A stretch of 64,000 bases of DNA, from contig JAFJTR010000007.1 in NCBI GenBank assembly GCA_022559985.1, positions 248,001-312,000 on the forward strand, given 5' to 3'. Position 1 is the stretch's first letter, and each line of letters opens with the position of its first letter. A model generated the notes under the pieces. That model was not told where the DNA came from. It saw only the letters and a program-made list of their open reading frames with translations, and did not search any database. Positions 45,696 through 58,032 of the stretch are shown piece by piece. The translations under genes and the position numbers were made by a program. Source of the stretch: Parastagonospora avenae f. sp. tritici 18332-5. Lineage: Eukaryota; Ascomycota; Dothideomycetes; Pleosporales; Phaeosphaeriaceae.

Positions 45696-46779
45696 ATGTT
45701 TCGCACATTTTTGAGATTCAGAATTCCGTCATCTGTGAAGACGAATATACCTCGTGCAACAGCTTTTCGACCGCAGCATCGCAGCTTGACGTGCAGTATG
45801 TCTCCGAATGCGAAGAAGGACGATAAATACACTGATCCGGAGCTTCGTGACGAGGTCAAGGAGGAGATTCAAGCTGGTGACAAGGGTGGCGCGCCAGGAC
45901 AATGGTCGGCCAGAAAGGTATTGGAATCCCGTGCAACGCGCTTTGAAGCCCTACAGCCTCGGCGGGACATGTTTGGAGCTTGGTTTGCTGACTCCCAGAT
46001 AGGCGCAGATGATGGCTTCGGAGTACAAGAAGCGTGGAGGCGGCTATACGACCGATGAAAAGCACAAAGATGAGAGCGCAAAGCATCTGGACCAATGGAC
46101 AGAGGAGGAATGGCAGACCAAAGAAGGCAGTGGCAATGCGAAGGACGCCGATGGCACTGAACATCGGTACCTACCCATGAAGGCGTGGGAGCAGATGAGC
46201 GAAAAGGAGAAGAAGGAGACGGATGCGAGAAAACAGCAAGGAAGTCACGAGGGAAAGCAATTCGTGTCGAACACATCAAAAGCGAAAGACGCCAGGAAAA
46301 ATGTCAGCGAAGCGAATGGATCGTCTAAGGTGGATGGCTCCACAGTGAGGACCGATTACACAAGCGCCAAGAACTGTACGGAACACTGGGAAGATCCGAC
46401 CCACCTGGAGAAGAATATGCAAGCATACAAAACCTTCAAGGAGAAGAACCGCAAGTCAGCAGAGGAGGGGGACAAGGCCAAGAAGCGTGGCCAGACGGCA
46501 AATGGGAACAGCCCAAACAAAAAGCAAAAGAGCAGCGGACAGGATGTGCCTGAAGCACCATTGGGGTCCATTACCCGAGTGCCCAAGCAAGGCCAAAAGG
46601 CGCAATGGCATTCCATTGCAGGCTATGTCGACGGAGAAGTGGTCGAGGTGGTGTACGAGGAGAAGGAAGTGGAGGGGAAAAAGGCCAAGGGCAGCAAAGA
46701 GGACCCTCGAGTGGTACTGAAGAGTAATGTGTCTGGCAAGATCGTGGTGCATAAGCCGGAGGCTGTGTATTTCGATTAG
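45696..46779 (+). CDS. DUF5872 protein with C-terminal hypervirulence-associated TUDOR-like domain (DUF2945)
   Basis: Two exons, 45696-45917 and 46003-46779, with an 85-nt intron, predict 332 aa. The N-terminus is basic and hydroxylated (MFRTFLRFRIPSSVKTNIPR), like a mitochondrial presequence; an internal Met (MSPNAKKDD) could be an alternative start without it. The DUF5872 core is KYTDPELRDEVKEEIQAGDK, PGQWSARKAQMMASEYKK and EEEWQTKEGSGNAKDADGTE with RYLPMKAWEQMSEKEKK. After a Lys/Ser-rich linker comes ITRVPKQGQKAQWHSIAGYV, DGEVVEVVYEEKEVEGKK and KIVVHKPEAVYFD, which match the small TUDOR-like domain. Molecular role unknown. The junction restores the family order exactly, so the gene is intact. 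Confidence 0.88.
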
Positions 46780-47264
46780 GGCTGCGGTGACATGCAAGCA
46801 GTGGCGGGATGAAGCCGGACATGTTGTACGAAGCGAGGGGAAGGCACGTTTCGAGGAGGAATGTCTCGCGCGCACGTGAGGCCAGTGGGCAGCAGATGTC
46901 CGTGTACGACGATGTGTTGTGTTGCATACGTCGAAAGTATCATAGAATAGCAATTGGCGCATACTTTGGGCGCTGGTTGCATTAGCTTTGGCCGTTGTCC
47001 GTGAGCTAATTTGTGTGAGTGGCGAATATCGTTTAGGGCGAGGCTAGTGGGACGGTGGTGGTTAGAGTTGGGAAGACGGCGGTGCGGTAAGCTTCGCTTC
47101 GTGGCCCCGCCGTTGGCCAGTGGAAGTGCAGACAGCTTCCCCAGGACTTGGCGAGCAAATAGGAAAGGGTCGTGGCGGGAATAGCGAGGCCCCGCGAAAC
47201 GTTGTATGGCTGACCGCAATGCTCCCGTCCTGGGGGCAGCACACAGCCGGTCTGGGCCTCTTAG

Positions 47265-47297
47265 AAGAGGGAGAGGGAGAGGGAGAGGAAGGGGAAG
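47265..47297. repeat. Purine microsatellite (GAGAGG-type)
   Basis: A run of G and A only, built from GAGAGG-like units, on the plus strand upstream of rim15. The opposite strand gives the artificial Leu/Pro repeat seen in a spurious ORF. Confidence 0.7.
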
Positions 47298-48501
47298 GTG
47301 CGTCAAGCTGCAGGACGTGTAGGTGCCATTGGTTGACGACGAGGCGATCTGCACGTCTGGTCGAGGGTTGCATGCTGGGGCAGGATGGGTTTGCAAGATT
47401 TGGCGACATGTCAATAACGAGCAGTTGTGTAACGTGGAGCAGACGTGAAGGTCGCCTGACGGTGGTGTGAACGGGTGCTGTGGCAGGCACGACGAGGGCA
47501 CTTGCCATTTGGGTATGGGCTTGTTTACGTGAAGCATGATAGCGATAGCACGGTTCAGCCTGCAACGGCGGGCGGTGATCAGCGACGGGTGATGGTCAGC
47601 AATCTCTCGGGAGTCTGTCGCGACAGTAAATTTTCAGCGGCGCAGGCTCGAGTGCTGACAACAAACATGGGCAGGCCGGCACGTAGGATGGCTGCCCAGA
47701 AGCCCTGGAGGAGTCGCCCGGGCAGCATAGTGGCGAAAGTCATGGGGTGCCCCCGGCTGGCAGTTCCAAGGTTTTGTCCAAGTCGATGCATGCAGCGTCG
47801 GCGAGGCCAGCGGATGGGCTGCGCAGGCTCGGAGTCGTAAGCAGCGATTCATTCTTGTTGCTATGGCGCAGGCTGGTACGCTCATATGGATTGATTACAC
47901 CATGGCGCGCCGGGAGTGGATGAAACATAGGAATGTTGTTTGACGTGCTGCAGAGTCATCAGGGCGCTCTGTTCAGCAGTCGCTCCTTCCTGCGCCGGCT
48001 TACTGGCAGGCAGCATCATCCATCCCGGGACGCGTGGGGACTGGACATGCTGTGGACACTTTTGCAAGAAAATACCGTGCCCGAGTGCGTGTTGCTTGCT
48101 GCACCTCGTCTGCTTTGGCGCAGCGTCCGTCCTGCATCCGCGGGCTGATCCCAGGAGCCATTATTGATGGTCACGCTGGCGCGCTTTCTTTCTCCTCTCT
48201 GCCCTCGTGCTAGGTGAGACGCTGGCCTAGCTCGCCTGCTGCATTGTGCCCCTCTTGCGCGCCGCGAACTTCCCATCCCAACTTCAAAAGTTGTATCACG
48301 GCCCTGCGAGCTGCCCCCGACGCCCCCGACGCCCACTCCAGCGACGCCCGACGCTCCTTACGTGATCAATCGCTGCCCACCCACTGCAATGCACTCGTGA
48401 GAGCGCTGTCAAGCCAAAAGTCACCCCTCAGCCACCGTATTCCCGGCTCAGCGTGCACGCCGCCCACGCCTGCCAAACGACGCCGCACGCTCACAATCAC
48501 A

Positions 48502-48528
48502 ATGGTTATGGGACTCGTCTACGCATAG
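48502..48528 (+). promoter_or_regulatory. Short upstream ORF in the kinase leader
   Basis: An ATG at 48502 opens eight codons ending in TAG at 48526-48528, 81 bp before the main ATG at 48610. If the transcript includes it, it could tune translation. Leader extent is not known. Confidence 0.3.
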
Positions 48529-48609
48529 CCCATCCACCATCGGCCCCAGGGCTCCCGCCCGTGAACCCGCGGCAGAGGGTCCATTGACCGCCGCCGGCAC
48601 CCGCACTGA

Positions 48610-51600
48610 ATGTACACCCAACACCCGACCACAGCAATGGCCGACGACAAGAAGCCCACCACGCTAATGCCGCCGGCAGTCGCCGCCCTCAAGCAGGAAG
48701 CTGCCGTGGCTGCCAACAACCGCCAGGCCATGGAGCGGTCCGTCAGCCAGGACATGCGAGAGCAGCGTGAGGACTTGAAGGAGGCGGCCGAACACAGCTT
48801 GAACGTCATCATGGACTTGGATTTGGAGAACAACATACGCTATGTCACTCCCCAGTGGAAAGATGTCATTGGGACCACACCACAGGAAGTCGTCGGCAAG
48901 TCGGTCATGGACATCATCTACGGCGGTGCAGATGGCTTCGAGGAGACAATCGAGTCGGTCAAGAAGTACGACTCGCGAAGCCACATTGTCCGCTTCTCTG
49001 TCCGCATGGGGCCCCGCTCCGTCCTGAGGAAGCGACGATCGAGGCCTGCTGCAGAAGATACGCCCGAGCAGGCACCTCAATCGCCAGTCAGCGCCGACCA
49101 TGAGGAAGAGCAGATCTTGAACTTGGAGGCCCAGGGCATTATGATTTATGACCGGGCAACTGGAGCCGAGAGCCATGTATGCCGCAATCTCGCCAATGCT
49201 GAAACCTTTGCTAATAATCGCAGACGATGTGGATGATCCGTCCGTCCGTCCTCCGCGAAGTGACCATTGACCTTCCGGAAGTCTTGGTCGAGTCTCTTGG
49301 TGTAGGCGCCGAAGTGCTCGCCCACTACCTCACCGGCCTTGCCGAGCAGGGTGCCAGTGACCCCAGTAACCACCCGCCTCCATTGCCCGTCCTCTGTCGA
49401 ATCTGTGAGCGACAGATCACGCCATGGTGGTTCGAAAAGCACTCCGAGCTCTGTCTGCAGGAACACCGTGCCGAGATGGACGTTCAAATGGCCCAGGAGA
49501 CGCTTTCTGAGCACCGCAACGCTATTGTCAAAGTGCTCGACACACTTGAAGCCCAGAACCAGCGCTCCCGATCTGCCTCGACCGACCTCGTCCAGCCCCC
49601 ACAGCCCGCAGAATACAAAGGCATGATCATTCATCCAAGCTCTACGCCGTCATCTGGAACACCGTCAGGCCGCAACTCACCTGCCTCTCCGCCCTCGAGA
49701 TCAAAGGAACGCTCTGAGCGCTCGACTGGCTTTGGTCATCACCGCGCACGTTCTTTCGCCGTCCGCCGACCGCTCGCCCGCATCGTCGAATTAGTACTCG
49801 ATCTATGCGATACGGCACTTGAAATCAACACCCCTGCCATCAAAGATACTGCACGCGGCCAAGCAGCAGCAGAAATCCGTACCCAGTCGCCGCAGTCTGA
49901 GAACCGCATCTCGCAAGTTCTCCAATGGCAGTCACCCACTACAGGCTCTTCGGATCACAGTGAAGGTCTGAAGCAGCTTTGCGAGGACACGAACAAGCTT
50001 GCTAAGGCCAAGATCGATGCTGTTACACGGCATCGAAGAGTCCTCGAATACTCGGAACGTCTCCGTGTCGAATTTGACGTTTTAGTCCAGGAGTGTATTG
50101 AAGCCGCCATACTCAAGGCAGCCCAGATTGCTGCAGGAGTTGACAGCTCATCCGAAGAAGACGAGCAACAGGAAGGCGAAAGAGAAAGAGCAACAGATGA
50201 GAGCGAAATCCCAACGGGCGAGGATGGTATATTTCCCGGATCCTTTGATGCCCCTTCAGCCATGGCGCAGGCTCTGCGGAGTGTTGCGGAAGTCTCGCTT
50301 CCTGCACGTGTTGGACGAAGGGAGTCCTCTGTCACCGGCTCCAACCGATCTGATAGCCCCAGAGGGGCTGCAACACCGCGTTCTCATGTGGGTGCCATTA
50401 GCATAGCTACCCAGAACAAGCGACACTCTATGCACTTCGAAAGCGACGCAGGCGCTGATAGCGATACAAGTGCACATTCATCGGTGCTCTCAGCCCCCCG
50501 ACGGACGGATTCGCCCGCAGCCGAGATGAATATGAGCAGAGTGGCAAGCTCACGGGAGCGCAAGCGTAAGAGCTTAGTGCTTCCAAGTGTCATGTCAAGT
50601 CGTCAGCAATCACCAGCACGTTCTATGCATCCGCCTCCTTCTTCACCGCTGCGCACGACCAAGCCCCGTCTTCCCAGTGGAATGGAAGGGCTTCAATCTC
50701 CGATAACTTCTCCCGTGCTAACGACAACTGAATTCTCCTCGCCCGCGATGGCCCACGCGCTCACTGTCAACCGTCATCGCAGACAGTCATCAACGGCGGG
50801 ATCAGATGGTCCGAAAGCGGTATCACCACGCCTTCCTCCTACTACGCAGCCACAACCACGTGCTGTACCGCCATCGATCAAGGACTTCGAGATCATCAAG
50901 CCCATCAGCAAAGGAGCATTTGGCAGCGTCTATCTTGCCAAGAAGAAGTCGACTGGCGAGTACTATGCCATCAAAGTCCTAAAAAAGGCGGACATGGTGG
51001 CCAAGAATCAAGTCACCAACGTCAAGGCGGAACGAGCTATCATGATGTGGCAGGGTGAGAGTGACTTCGTTGCTAAGCTTTACTGGACCTTTTCGAGCAA
51101 AGACTATCTCTACTTGGTTATGGAGTATCTCAATGGTGGCGATTGCGCGTCTCTCATCAAGGTTCTTGGTGCGCTGCCTGAGGACTGGGCCAAGAAATAC
51201 CTTGCAGAAGTCGTTCTTGGAGTGGAGCACTTGCATAGCCGTGGCATCGTTCATCGCGATCTTAAACCTGACAACCTACTTATTGACCCAAAGGGTCATC
51301 TGAAGCTCACCGACTTTGGTCTCTCTCGTATGGGAATGATTGGCCGTCAGAAACGTGCGCTCAAGTCGACTGAGCAGGCCCCGGATCTTCTGAAGACTGG
51401 TCCCTTCCATCGCGCTACTTCTGTGGGATCGTCTCGTTCCGCATCCTTCGATTTGAACCCATCACCCTCACAGACGCCAGCTATGACGCCCGCACTTGCT
51501 GGCGATCTTGGGCAACCATCCTACTTCAATCTCAATAGAGACAGCTCGACCGCTCGCGAACCTTCAAGAAGAACTTCGGGCCATCGTAGTGACAGTCAGG

Positions 51601-54494
51601 ATAGTGATGCTTTGCAGGCCATGTTCCGTCGGTTCTCTATTGCAGACTTTGAGTCCTTTGGCCAACCCCGTGGACGCTCGCCCATTGAAGAGGAAACATA
51701 CAGCGACGAGGGATCGCCAGACCTGTTTCCCGCTGCACCTAGCTTGAGCCACTCGCAGATGACACACAACAGTACGCCGCCTGCGACCTCGACCATGCCG
51801 CCTCCACCCATGGCCTTGTTCGACCCCGAAGACAACAACAGGAAATTCGTCGGCACGCCTGACTATCTCGCACCGGAGACTATTGCCGGCAATGGCCAGG
51901 ATGAGGTCAGTGATTGGTGGTCTCTGGGATGCATCCTGTTTGAATGTCTTTACGGCTACCCACCATTCCACGCGGATACGCCAGATGAAGTGTTCCAAAA
52001 CATCCTTGCTCGGAGGATCCATTGGCCTGCCGACGATGATGAAGACTACGACATCTCGGATGAAGCGAAGGATCTCATGAATCGTCTAATGTGTTCTGAT
52101 CCCACAGAGCGTCTCGGGGCAAACAAGGATGAGAAGTATGCAAGTGGAGGTGAAGAGATTCGCAGCCACCCTTGGTTTGATGATCTCAACTGGGACACGC
52201 TGCGCGACGATGAAGCATCTTTCATTCCTGCGCCTGAGAACCCAGAAGACACGGAGTACTTCGACACTAGAGGCGCTGCCATGGACAGCTTCACACCCGA
52301 GTTTGAAGATCAAGGGGCGTCTTCGGCCGGCACTCCTAGCGCCGACTATCCTGACCGTCCGCACGATGCACTATCTCGTGTACGCTCGCAGGTCACCGTA
52401 CAGACAATGAAGCGTGGCCTCATTCCTCTGCATATTCCGGCGCATGTGCGAGAAGGGAGGTCAAGGCGACTGAGTGAACCTATGGCAACAGACGATTTCG
52501 GCAACTTCAGTTACAAGAATCTTCCCGTACTTGAGAAGGCCAACAAAGATGTGATCCAGAAGCTCCGCGCAGAGGCGATGCTTCCACAGAACAAGTCGCA
52601 ATCTGCACTTCATTCACCCACAGTCACATCACCATCGCCATCCCTAGAGAATAGTCCAATGATTCCGGGACCACTGAAGCGTACACTATCAACGAATCGC
52701 GCGACTGGCCGCCCATCGTCGCCGTCTATGAGTGGGCCTGCGTCTTCGCCAAGTCGTGGTTCGCAGCCATCATCTCCCTTGCTTGTGCAATTTAGCACGG
52801 GTCAGCACCACGAACGACGCAAGACCTCAAGCAGCTCGTCTACGCTGTCTCACTCTACAAGCAACCCATCTTCACTACAACCTGGTAGCTTCTTCGATCC
52901 TTCCCGCTTGTCCGGACTCCGACCATCGCCAGAGGCAATATCACCTATCAAGCTGTCGAAAACACCAACTGTAACGTCTACAGGTCTCCCCGAGCGATCT
53001 GGTAGTCAGCGCCAAGGGTCTGTTAGTACCCAAAATGCATCTTCGCCACGTGCTAGATCGCAGACGCTGGGATCGCAAGAGGATGATGTTGTCCGCGATC
53101 TAGTTCCGGCACATCACAAGCGTCGAAGTCAAGTGTTGGATGTGTCGCCCTCGTCTTCGGACACTGAAGACTCACGCGCTAAAGCGCTGCTTCGCGTACA
53201 AAGACGGAGGCAGAGTTCACGCAGACTTTCTCAGATCAACTTCAGTGACGGGCCCTTCTTCCGCCCGCTTGATGTATTGATTTGTGAAGATCATCCCGTC
53301 TCTCGACTTGTCATGGAGAAACTGCTCGAAAAGCTACGTTGTCGCACATTGACCGTCACCAACGGTTCTGAAGCAATTCGCTATGCCATGGGCGAAGTCA
53401 AATTCGATGTGATTATGATGGAGTTCCGACTGCCTCAGGTCAATGGCGCAGACGTGGCTCGCATGATCCGCGACACGAAGAATGCCAACACGCACACGCC
53501 AATCGTCGCAGTGACTGGTTATCTCAAGGAGCTACAGGCACCGCACTATTTCGACGCGCTCATTGAGAAGCCTCCTACCATCGCGAAGCTCACAGACACG
53601 CTGGGCAGATTGTGTCAGTGGAAGCAAGCTCCACCGAACTGGACGCCCCAAATGTATCCCTCCATGATGCCCTCAGGCCTGCGACAGGAGTCCACACGTC
53701 AGGAGGATAGCCCGACGTCCAATTCCTCTGGATTCGCTGCTGTCCCATCAGGCAGCTACCGAGGTTCAAGCCGCGAGGATTCCATCAGCTCAAGCTTCTT
53801 TGGCGATGCGGAGAGTCGCGCAGGCGAAGATGTGCCGGTTATCATTGCCCGCCACAACGCTGATGATTGGCGCGAAAGAGACATAGCGCGAGCTATGAAT
53901 GGCTTGGGGATATCGGACGATGCAGCAAATGCCGATCCCAAAAACATCGTGCAGCAAACTGTGAGCCCACCTGACCTGTCCCATAGAGACTCCGCGCCAG
54001 CCGTGCTCGAGGAGGCAACGATCCGCCGCCAGCGTTCCGCAGAGCAGGTTGGCGCGAAACGTCGTATACTCGAAACTCGCAAGCATGAATCCGCTGAATC
54101 TGGTGACGACGAGGACGAAGAGTTGGGTAATGTCACTGTTCGCGCGACACGCAGCCCGACGTCACGCAGCCCCAAGACGCGACCGAAGTCGACTTCCAAG
54201 CTCGGCATCGAGATGATGCGCACCAATAGTAGAGGTAGTGTCATCTCCGTTGAAGACGTCGGAGTGCCTGATACCACACTTCCGTCTTCCCCACCCCCTG
54301 CCATTACCGAAGATCGCGCTGCAGAAGAACGAGAGAGCAACTTGCTCACACCGCCTGAGATCTTTCCCGCAGCGCCAGGTCACGACGTAGCGGAATTCAG
54401 CATGGATACGCCAGAAGTCACGACACCAGTCCAGGATGCAACGACGCCGGACGCTGACCCCACCCCCAGAGCGACTTCGCGCAAGGGCGCATAG
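48610..54494 (+). CDS. rim15: Rim15-type protein kinase with PAS, split kinase and receiver domains
   Basis: Two exons, 48610-49176 and 49224-54494, with a 47-nt intron (GTATGC donor, TTTGCTAAT branch), 1945 aa. A PAS-like region (about 60-130) contains LNVIMDLDLENNIRYVTPQW; a Cys/His motif LCRICERQITPWWFEKHSE follows. The AGC-type kinase starts near 743 (ISKGAFGSVYLAKKKSTG), with HRDLKPDNLL near 868 and TDFGLSR near 886, then an insert of about 175 residues before GTPDYLAPETIAG, as in Rim15/Cek1. A receiver domain starts near 1539 (LDVLICEDHPVSRL), but its phosphoacceptor position reads VIMMEFRLP, Glu instead of Asp. Rim15 integrates TOR, PKA and nutrient signals for quiescence and stress entry. 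It is intact and far from the cluster genes in role. Start could also be the Met at 48637. Confidence 0.93.
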
Positions 54495-55643
54495 GATGCA
54501 CCCACTGCCGAACTACCTTCTTTGTCAAATTGTTTGTTTGAGTTCCGATTTCGATGATGCCGCTGTTGTTGTTGATGCGAAGCAAGGTGTTGGAGGTGTT
54601 TTTACGGTAGTGCACCGGGAAACAGAATTACTTTGCGCTTTTACCTTCGGGAGGAGGATTGTTTCTCGCGTGCTCTCTTTCTTTTTTTTTGCATTTACGG
54701 GCGCAACACACAAACTCTTACTGTCAGAGAAAAGCAGTATTGTTCGCCCCCTTTTTCTCGCAAATCTTGTCTTGCTATTCTAATTGTCACATACTTCTAC
54801 AACTTAGTCTCGCTGTCTTTGGGCCCAGATCTGGTTCCCGGCCCCAGCGGGCTTGTCGTTCGTTATATACCCGTCACTCGCTTGTTTATTAAATTGCACG
54901 CCAATTTGTAACTTCTGGACAGGGAAGGATTTTTTTACTTTGTTACAAAGTGTAGTTAAGTCATGAGATTAGGGGATGTGCATGAAGAATATAACGAGGA
55001 TTAAATTGTGAACATGTATGGAATTGAGTGATGCTGTAATGTTTTTGGTCGGAATGGTGATGTGAGATTTGTGGATGGTTAGTAAGAGCGAGTTCAGGTG
55101 CGGGTGTAGATGAGAGGAAGTTTTAAGAATGATCTTGCATGGAAGGTAGGAGTGTGGAAGCGGTATGGATGCACGGGTGAGGAGGGATTGCAAGTTTGGC
55201 GTGGGCTTATTGTGAATATAGTGCCGGATCAAAAGCCAGACCATGGCTCCTGCGGAAGATTGCAAGACTTCTGCGCTGCTCGCAAGGAAGAGGGCGTTGA
55301 TATCTTGACTTATGTACCGCTCCGGAGGAAGATGGCGTTGATGTTTATGTGTTGCTAGGTAGCAAGTGTTAGAGGTCACCCCACGCCTTATGCGGAATAC
55401 TGTTTCTGTTTAACTGTAAGAACATGAGGAGATGGGTCATGTTATGGGGGCATGTCTTGTATAGACTCTCATTGCTTAGATGAGTGAACTCTCAGGTCAC
55501 GTGACGTCTTTCTACAACCATGAATAGAAACTACTGTTTACATGGTGTTGAGAGCATTTCAGAGATGGAGAAAGAAATTCATCCGCGTACATGTTGTTTC
55601 CTGACATTTCCTGAGTGCTAATGAAAGTCACAAGCGAAAATGT
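54495..55643. other. 3' region of the kinase and spacer
   Basis: A T-rich 3' untranslated-like stretch runs to about 54950. The minus-strand ORF 54969-55379 has no motif. No other feature recognised. Confidence 0.5.
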
Positions 55644-56310
55644 TCACACGGCCCACTTCTCCACCTCGCGCCAGTCTCCATACTTATTGCTACCAAACAT
55701 GACGAATTCAAACAGGCTCTCTTCCGTCTTCCAGTCCTTGATGTAAGCAATACACCGCTCTCTGCACGCCAAGCTAGCCCTGGTGCGAAATCTCAGCCCA
55801 AGCCGTCTCAGCCCTTTGAATCTTCTCAACCCCTCCATAGTAACATTCACCTCGTTCATCATGTACGCCTCGTCATGCCCGCCCATAGACATGAAGCGCA
55901 TATGCCTAATACCATCGATGAGGTGCGCAGGCAGTATCTCATGGAATTTAGGCAGCAGCGAAGAGTGGCATACGAGAAACTGGCCGAGCTGAGATGGCAA
56001 AAGGCGCGTTTCGGCATTGATCTGGCGGCAGACTTTTAGTAAGGCGAAACCTAGGAGATTGCGTCCGTGCCAGCCTGAGGATCCGCTATTTTGGGGGCGG
56101 CAGGCGAAGTCGGAGGGGTGGGGGAAGGTGCGGAGGCGGAATTCCTAGGGGCCGAGGGCGAGGGTGTAGATTGTGTTGCTTAGCTCTGATGGGAGGCGGA
56201 GGAAGGGGGTGAGGTGGTTTTGGTGGGTGGTGGGTGTGGTGAGTAAGGGGTTGGGGAGGAGGTAGATGGGGGTAAGTACAGTAGGTCGTGGGGATCTTGC
56301 ATGTTTGTGT
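55644..56310 (-). pseudogene. F-box-like / 2EXR-type protein with premature TAG
   Basis: The minus-strand frame reads FLRLPSELSNTIYTLALGP, TAG at 56145-56147, then EFRLRTFPHPSD, LLGFALLKVCRQINAETRLL and ends IKDWKTEESLFEFVMF. The pattern RLPxEL-x3-IY-x2-AL followed about 60 residues later by CRQI-x2-ET is typical of a large fungal family of F-box-like proteins. No ATG is seen upstream of the motif in this frame, so a first exon is missing or lost. The same pattern is found in the genes at 56665 and 58033, indicating a local paralog group. Confidence 0.65.
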
Positions 56311-56664
56311 CGATTTTGGCGTGACCTAGTTGCATGATGGAATATTGCTATAACAGTTTACTTGATGATTAGAGGTGGTTGTTTTGATGGAGATGGGCTT
56401 GAGCTGAAGGTGTGAGGTTGCGACTTGAAGACTAGTGGCGCTTGAGCGAAGACGGCGAAGGACATTTGTTAAATTCACACGTATATTTAGACTAACAATC
56501 TCAGGCACGGCGATATTTCCAGTTTAAATATACGGATATTGTCATTCATTTTGGTCACAATGATCGATGTATACATAAACCACCTTGTTCCTCAGCTTTT
56601 ACGCAGCCATGAATCTCAATCCATCAGCCTCAATACTAGTGCTTCCCTGCTGCCTAACCATTCC

Positions 56665-57192
56665 TCAACGAGGCCAGAAAAACGTACTAACCAGCTGAAC
56701 ATTAACCTGTAGACCCGGCATCCTCGTAGCATAAGGGTTACCAAGCGGAGCCCAGAGCTTTACATGTCGCACTGCAGCCAAGCGAGTCGAGTCGATGACA
56801 CGTGCTCTGCTAAAATCCTTCACTTCGATTCGATGGATGACGAATGTGTTGAGAGTGGTAAGGAGGGTTTTCGTCTCGAGGTAGATCTGTCGGCACGAAG
56901 TGACTAGAGCGCGGTAGTGGCCTGCTTCGGTTCGGGTGTCTTGATATCGCACGAGCATATACCTGGAGTCGTATGAAAACAGATCCCGGCAGAAATCGTA
57001 ACGCAGGGCATATCCGTACACCATGTTGCAAAGTTCATGAGGGAGATCGAGGAAGCGGAAGGGTTCGCGGTTCGGGGTGGTTCTGCGCCTTACGTATTGA
57101 ATATAAGAGAAGATTGCAAGCACACCAGGCTCCGGCAAAATGCATGTCCGCTCTACACGTGCGCGAAGTAATCCAATAGTCTTTAGAGGCAT
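56665..57192 (-). CDS. F-box-like / 2EXR-type protein
   Basis: An uninterrupted 175-aa frame from the ATG at 57192. The motif FRFLDLPHELCNMVYGYALR is followed by SCRQIYLETKTLLTTLNTFV and VRHVKLWAPLG, the same order as in the two broken neighbours. The last residues (VSTFFWPR) may be read-through of an intron: a GTTAGT donor follows NVQL, and an acceptor 42 nt later would add about 16 other residues in frame. Function unknown; relatives may act in ubiquitin ligases or simply share the fold. It is the only intact member of the local group. Confidence 0.65.
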   Translation of the reverse strand: MPLKTIGLLRARVERTCILPEPGVLAIFSYIQYVRRRTTPNREPFRFLDLPHELCNMVYGYALRYDFCRDLFSYDSRYMLVRYQDTRTEAGHYRALVTSCRQIYLETKTLLTTLNTFVIHRIEVKDFSRARVIDSTRLAAVRHVKLWAPLGNPYATRMPGLQVNVQLVSTFFWPR

Positions 57193-58032
57193 ACTAATAA
57201 TTCTATATAGAAGCCTGTCGGATTATGAGTATCGGTAGGGACGTCGGTTGCTGAACGCTGCCCAACGAGCCGATCCGATCCTACTTCGGCCTCACTCGTT
57301 TCAGACCATATACACCTCCGTAGCATCCTCACGTAGCAAGAAGGAAGAACAACAAAGATCAATCAAATACAATGCAGTTATAGTTATTTCCTTTCGCACT
57401 AGTGCAAAGCCCTCCCAACAAAGCCTGTATATCTTTAGTGCTCTAGGACATCTTATCTAATGTAGTAAAAGATATTGAATATATCTAAGCTTAGGCTACC
57501 TCTTCACCCGTCTCTCGTTCGGTGATGGCTGACAGTAATTTTGCCGGGGCCTGGTGAGCATATTGATTTGACTTACGTTGCTAAGTATGCTCCAAGTCTA
57601 TTGAGCGCATGATTGTTGCTCATGTTGTACATCCTTTGAGTTTGGGCAGTGGACTCGTGTTGACTCGGAGAAAGTTGAGGTCGAGGCTGGGAGTAAGGAA
57701 TTTTGATGTATATTGAGCATCAATCGAGCGGTTCATGTATAATATCGGGATTAGTCGAAGTACTGGAAGAATGCATGGTGGTCAAAGCGTTTGTTAGAAA
57801 TAGGCCTCCTATTAGGCCATTTGCATTTGATCATGTATGACGTATATGTGTCTTCCAATCTCGTGAAGTCTTCAAAGGAAGCTGGGAGCTAGGGGCAGAT
57901 TCGGAATAGCTAGACTAGTGGCGCTATTCTGGTAGAACATGAGCATCCGCCCAATCGTTCTACAGTCTGCGATACTTTTTGTTTGTAGACCAATGTGAAC
58001 CCGTATCGTGTGAGTCAATAGAACAAACCATG
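57193..58032. other. AT-richer spacer between F-box-like genes
   Basis: About 840 bp with only short ORFs. Composition is visibly richer in A and T than the coding areas. No feature recognised. Confidence 0.45.

Larger units (their letters stand above)
46780..48609. other. Long upstream region of the Rim15-like kinase
   Basis: About 1.8 kb, GC-rich on the right, with many overlapping ORFs that carry no motif; the longest minus-strand one (46776-47537) has no domain. The last few hundred bases, C-rich with pyrimidine tracts, look like a long 5' leader, which is common for large regulatory kinases. Holds a purine repeat and one short upstream ORF, listed separately. Confidence 0.5.

Noticed and set aside
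46776..47537. Minus-strand ORF of 253 codons
   Set aside because: Pro/Leu/Ser-rich shadow caused by the purine repeat and C-rich leader on the other strand; no domain, no splice support.
54969..55379. Minus-strand ORF of 136 codons after the kinase
   Set aside because: Low-complexity His/Leu/Ser composition and no motif; lies in AT-rich spacer.
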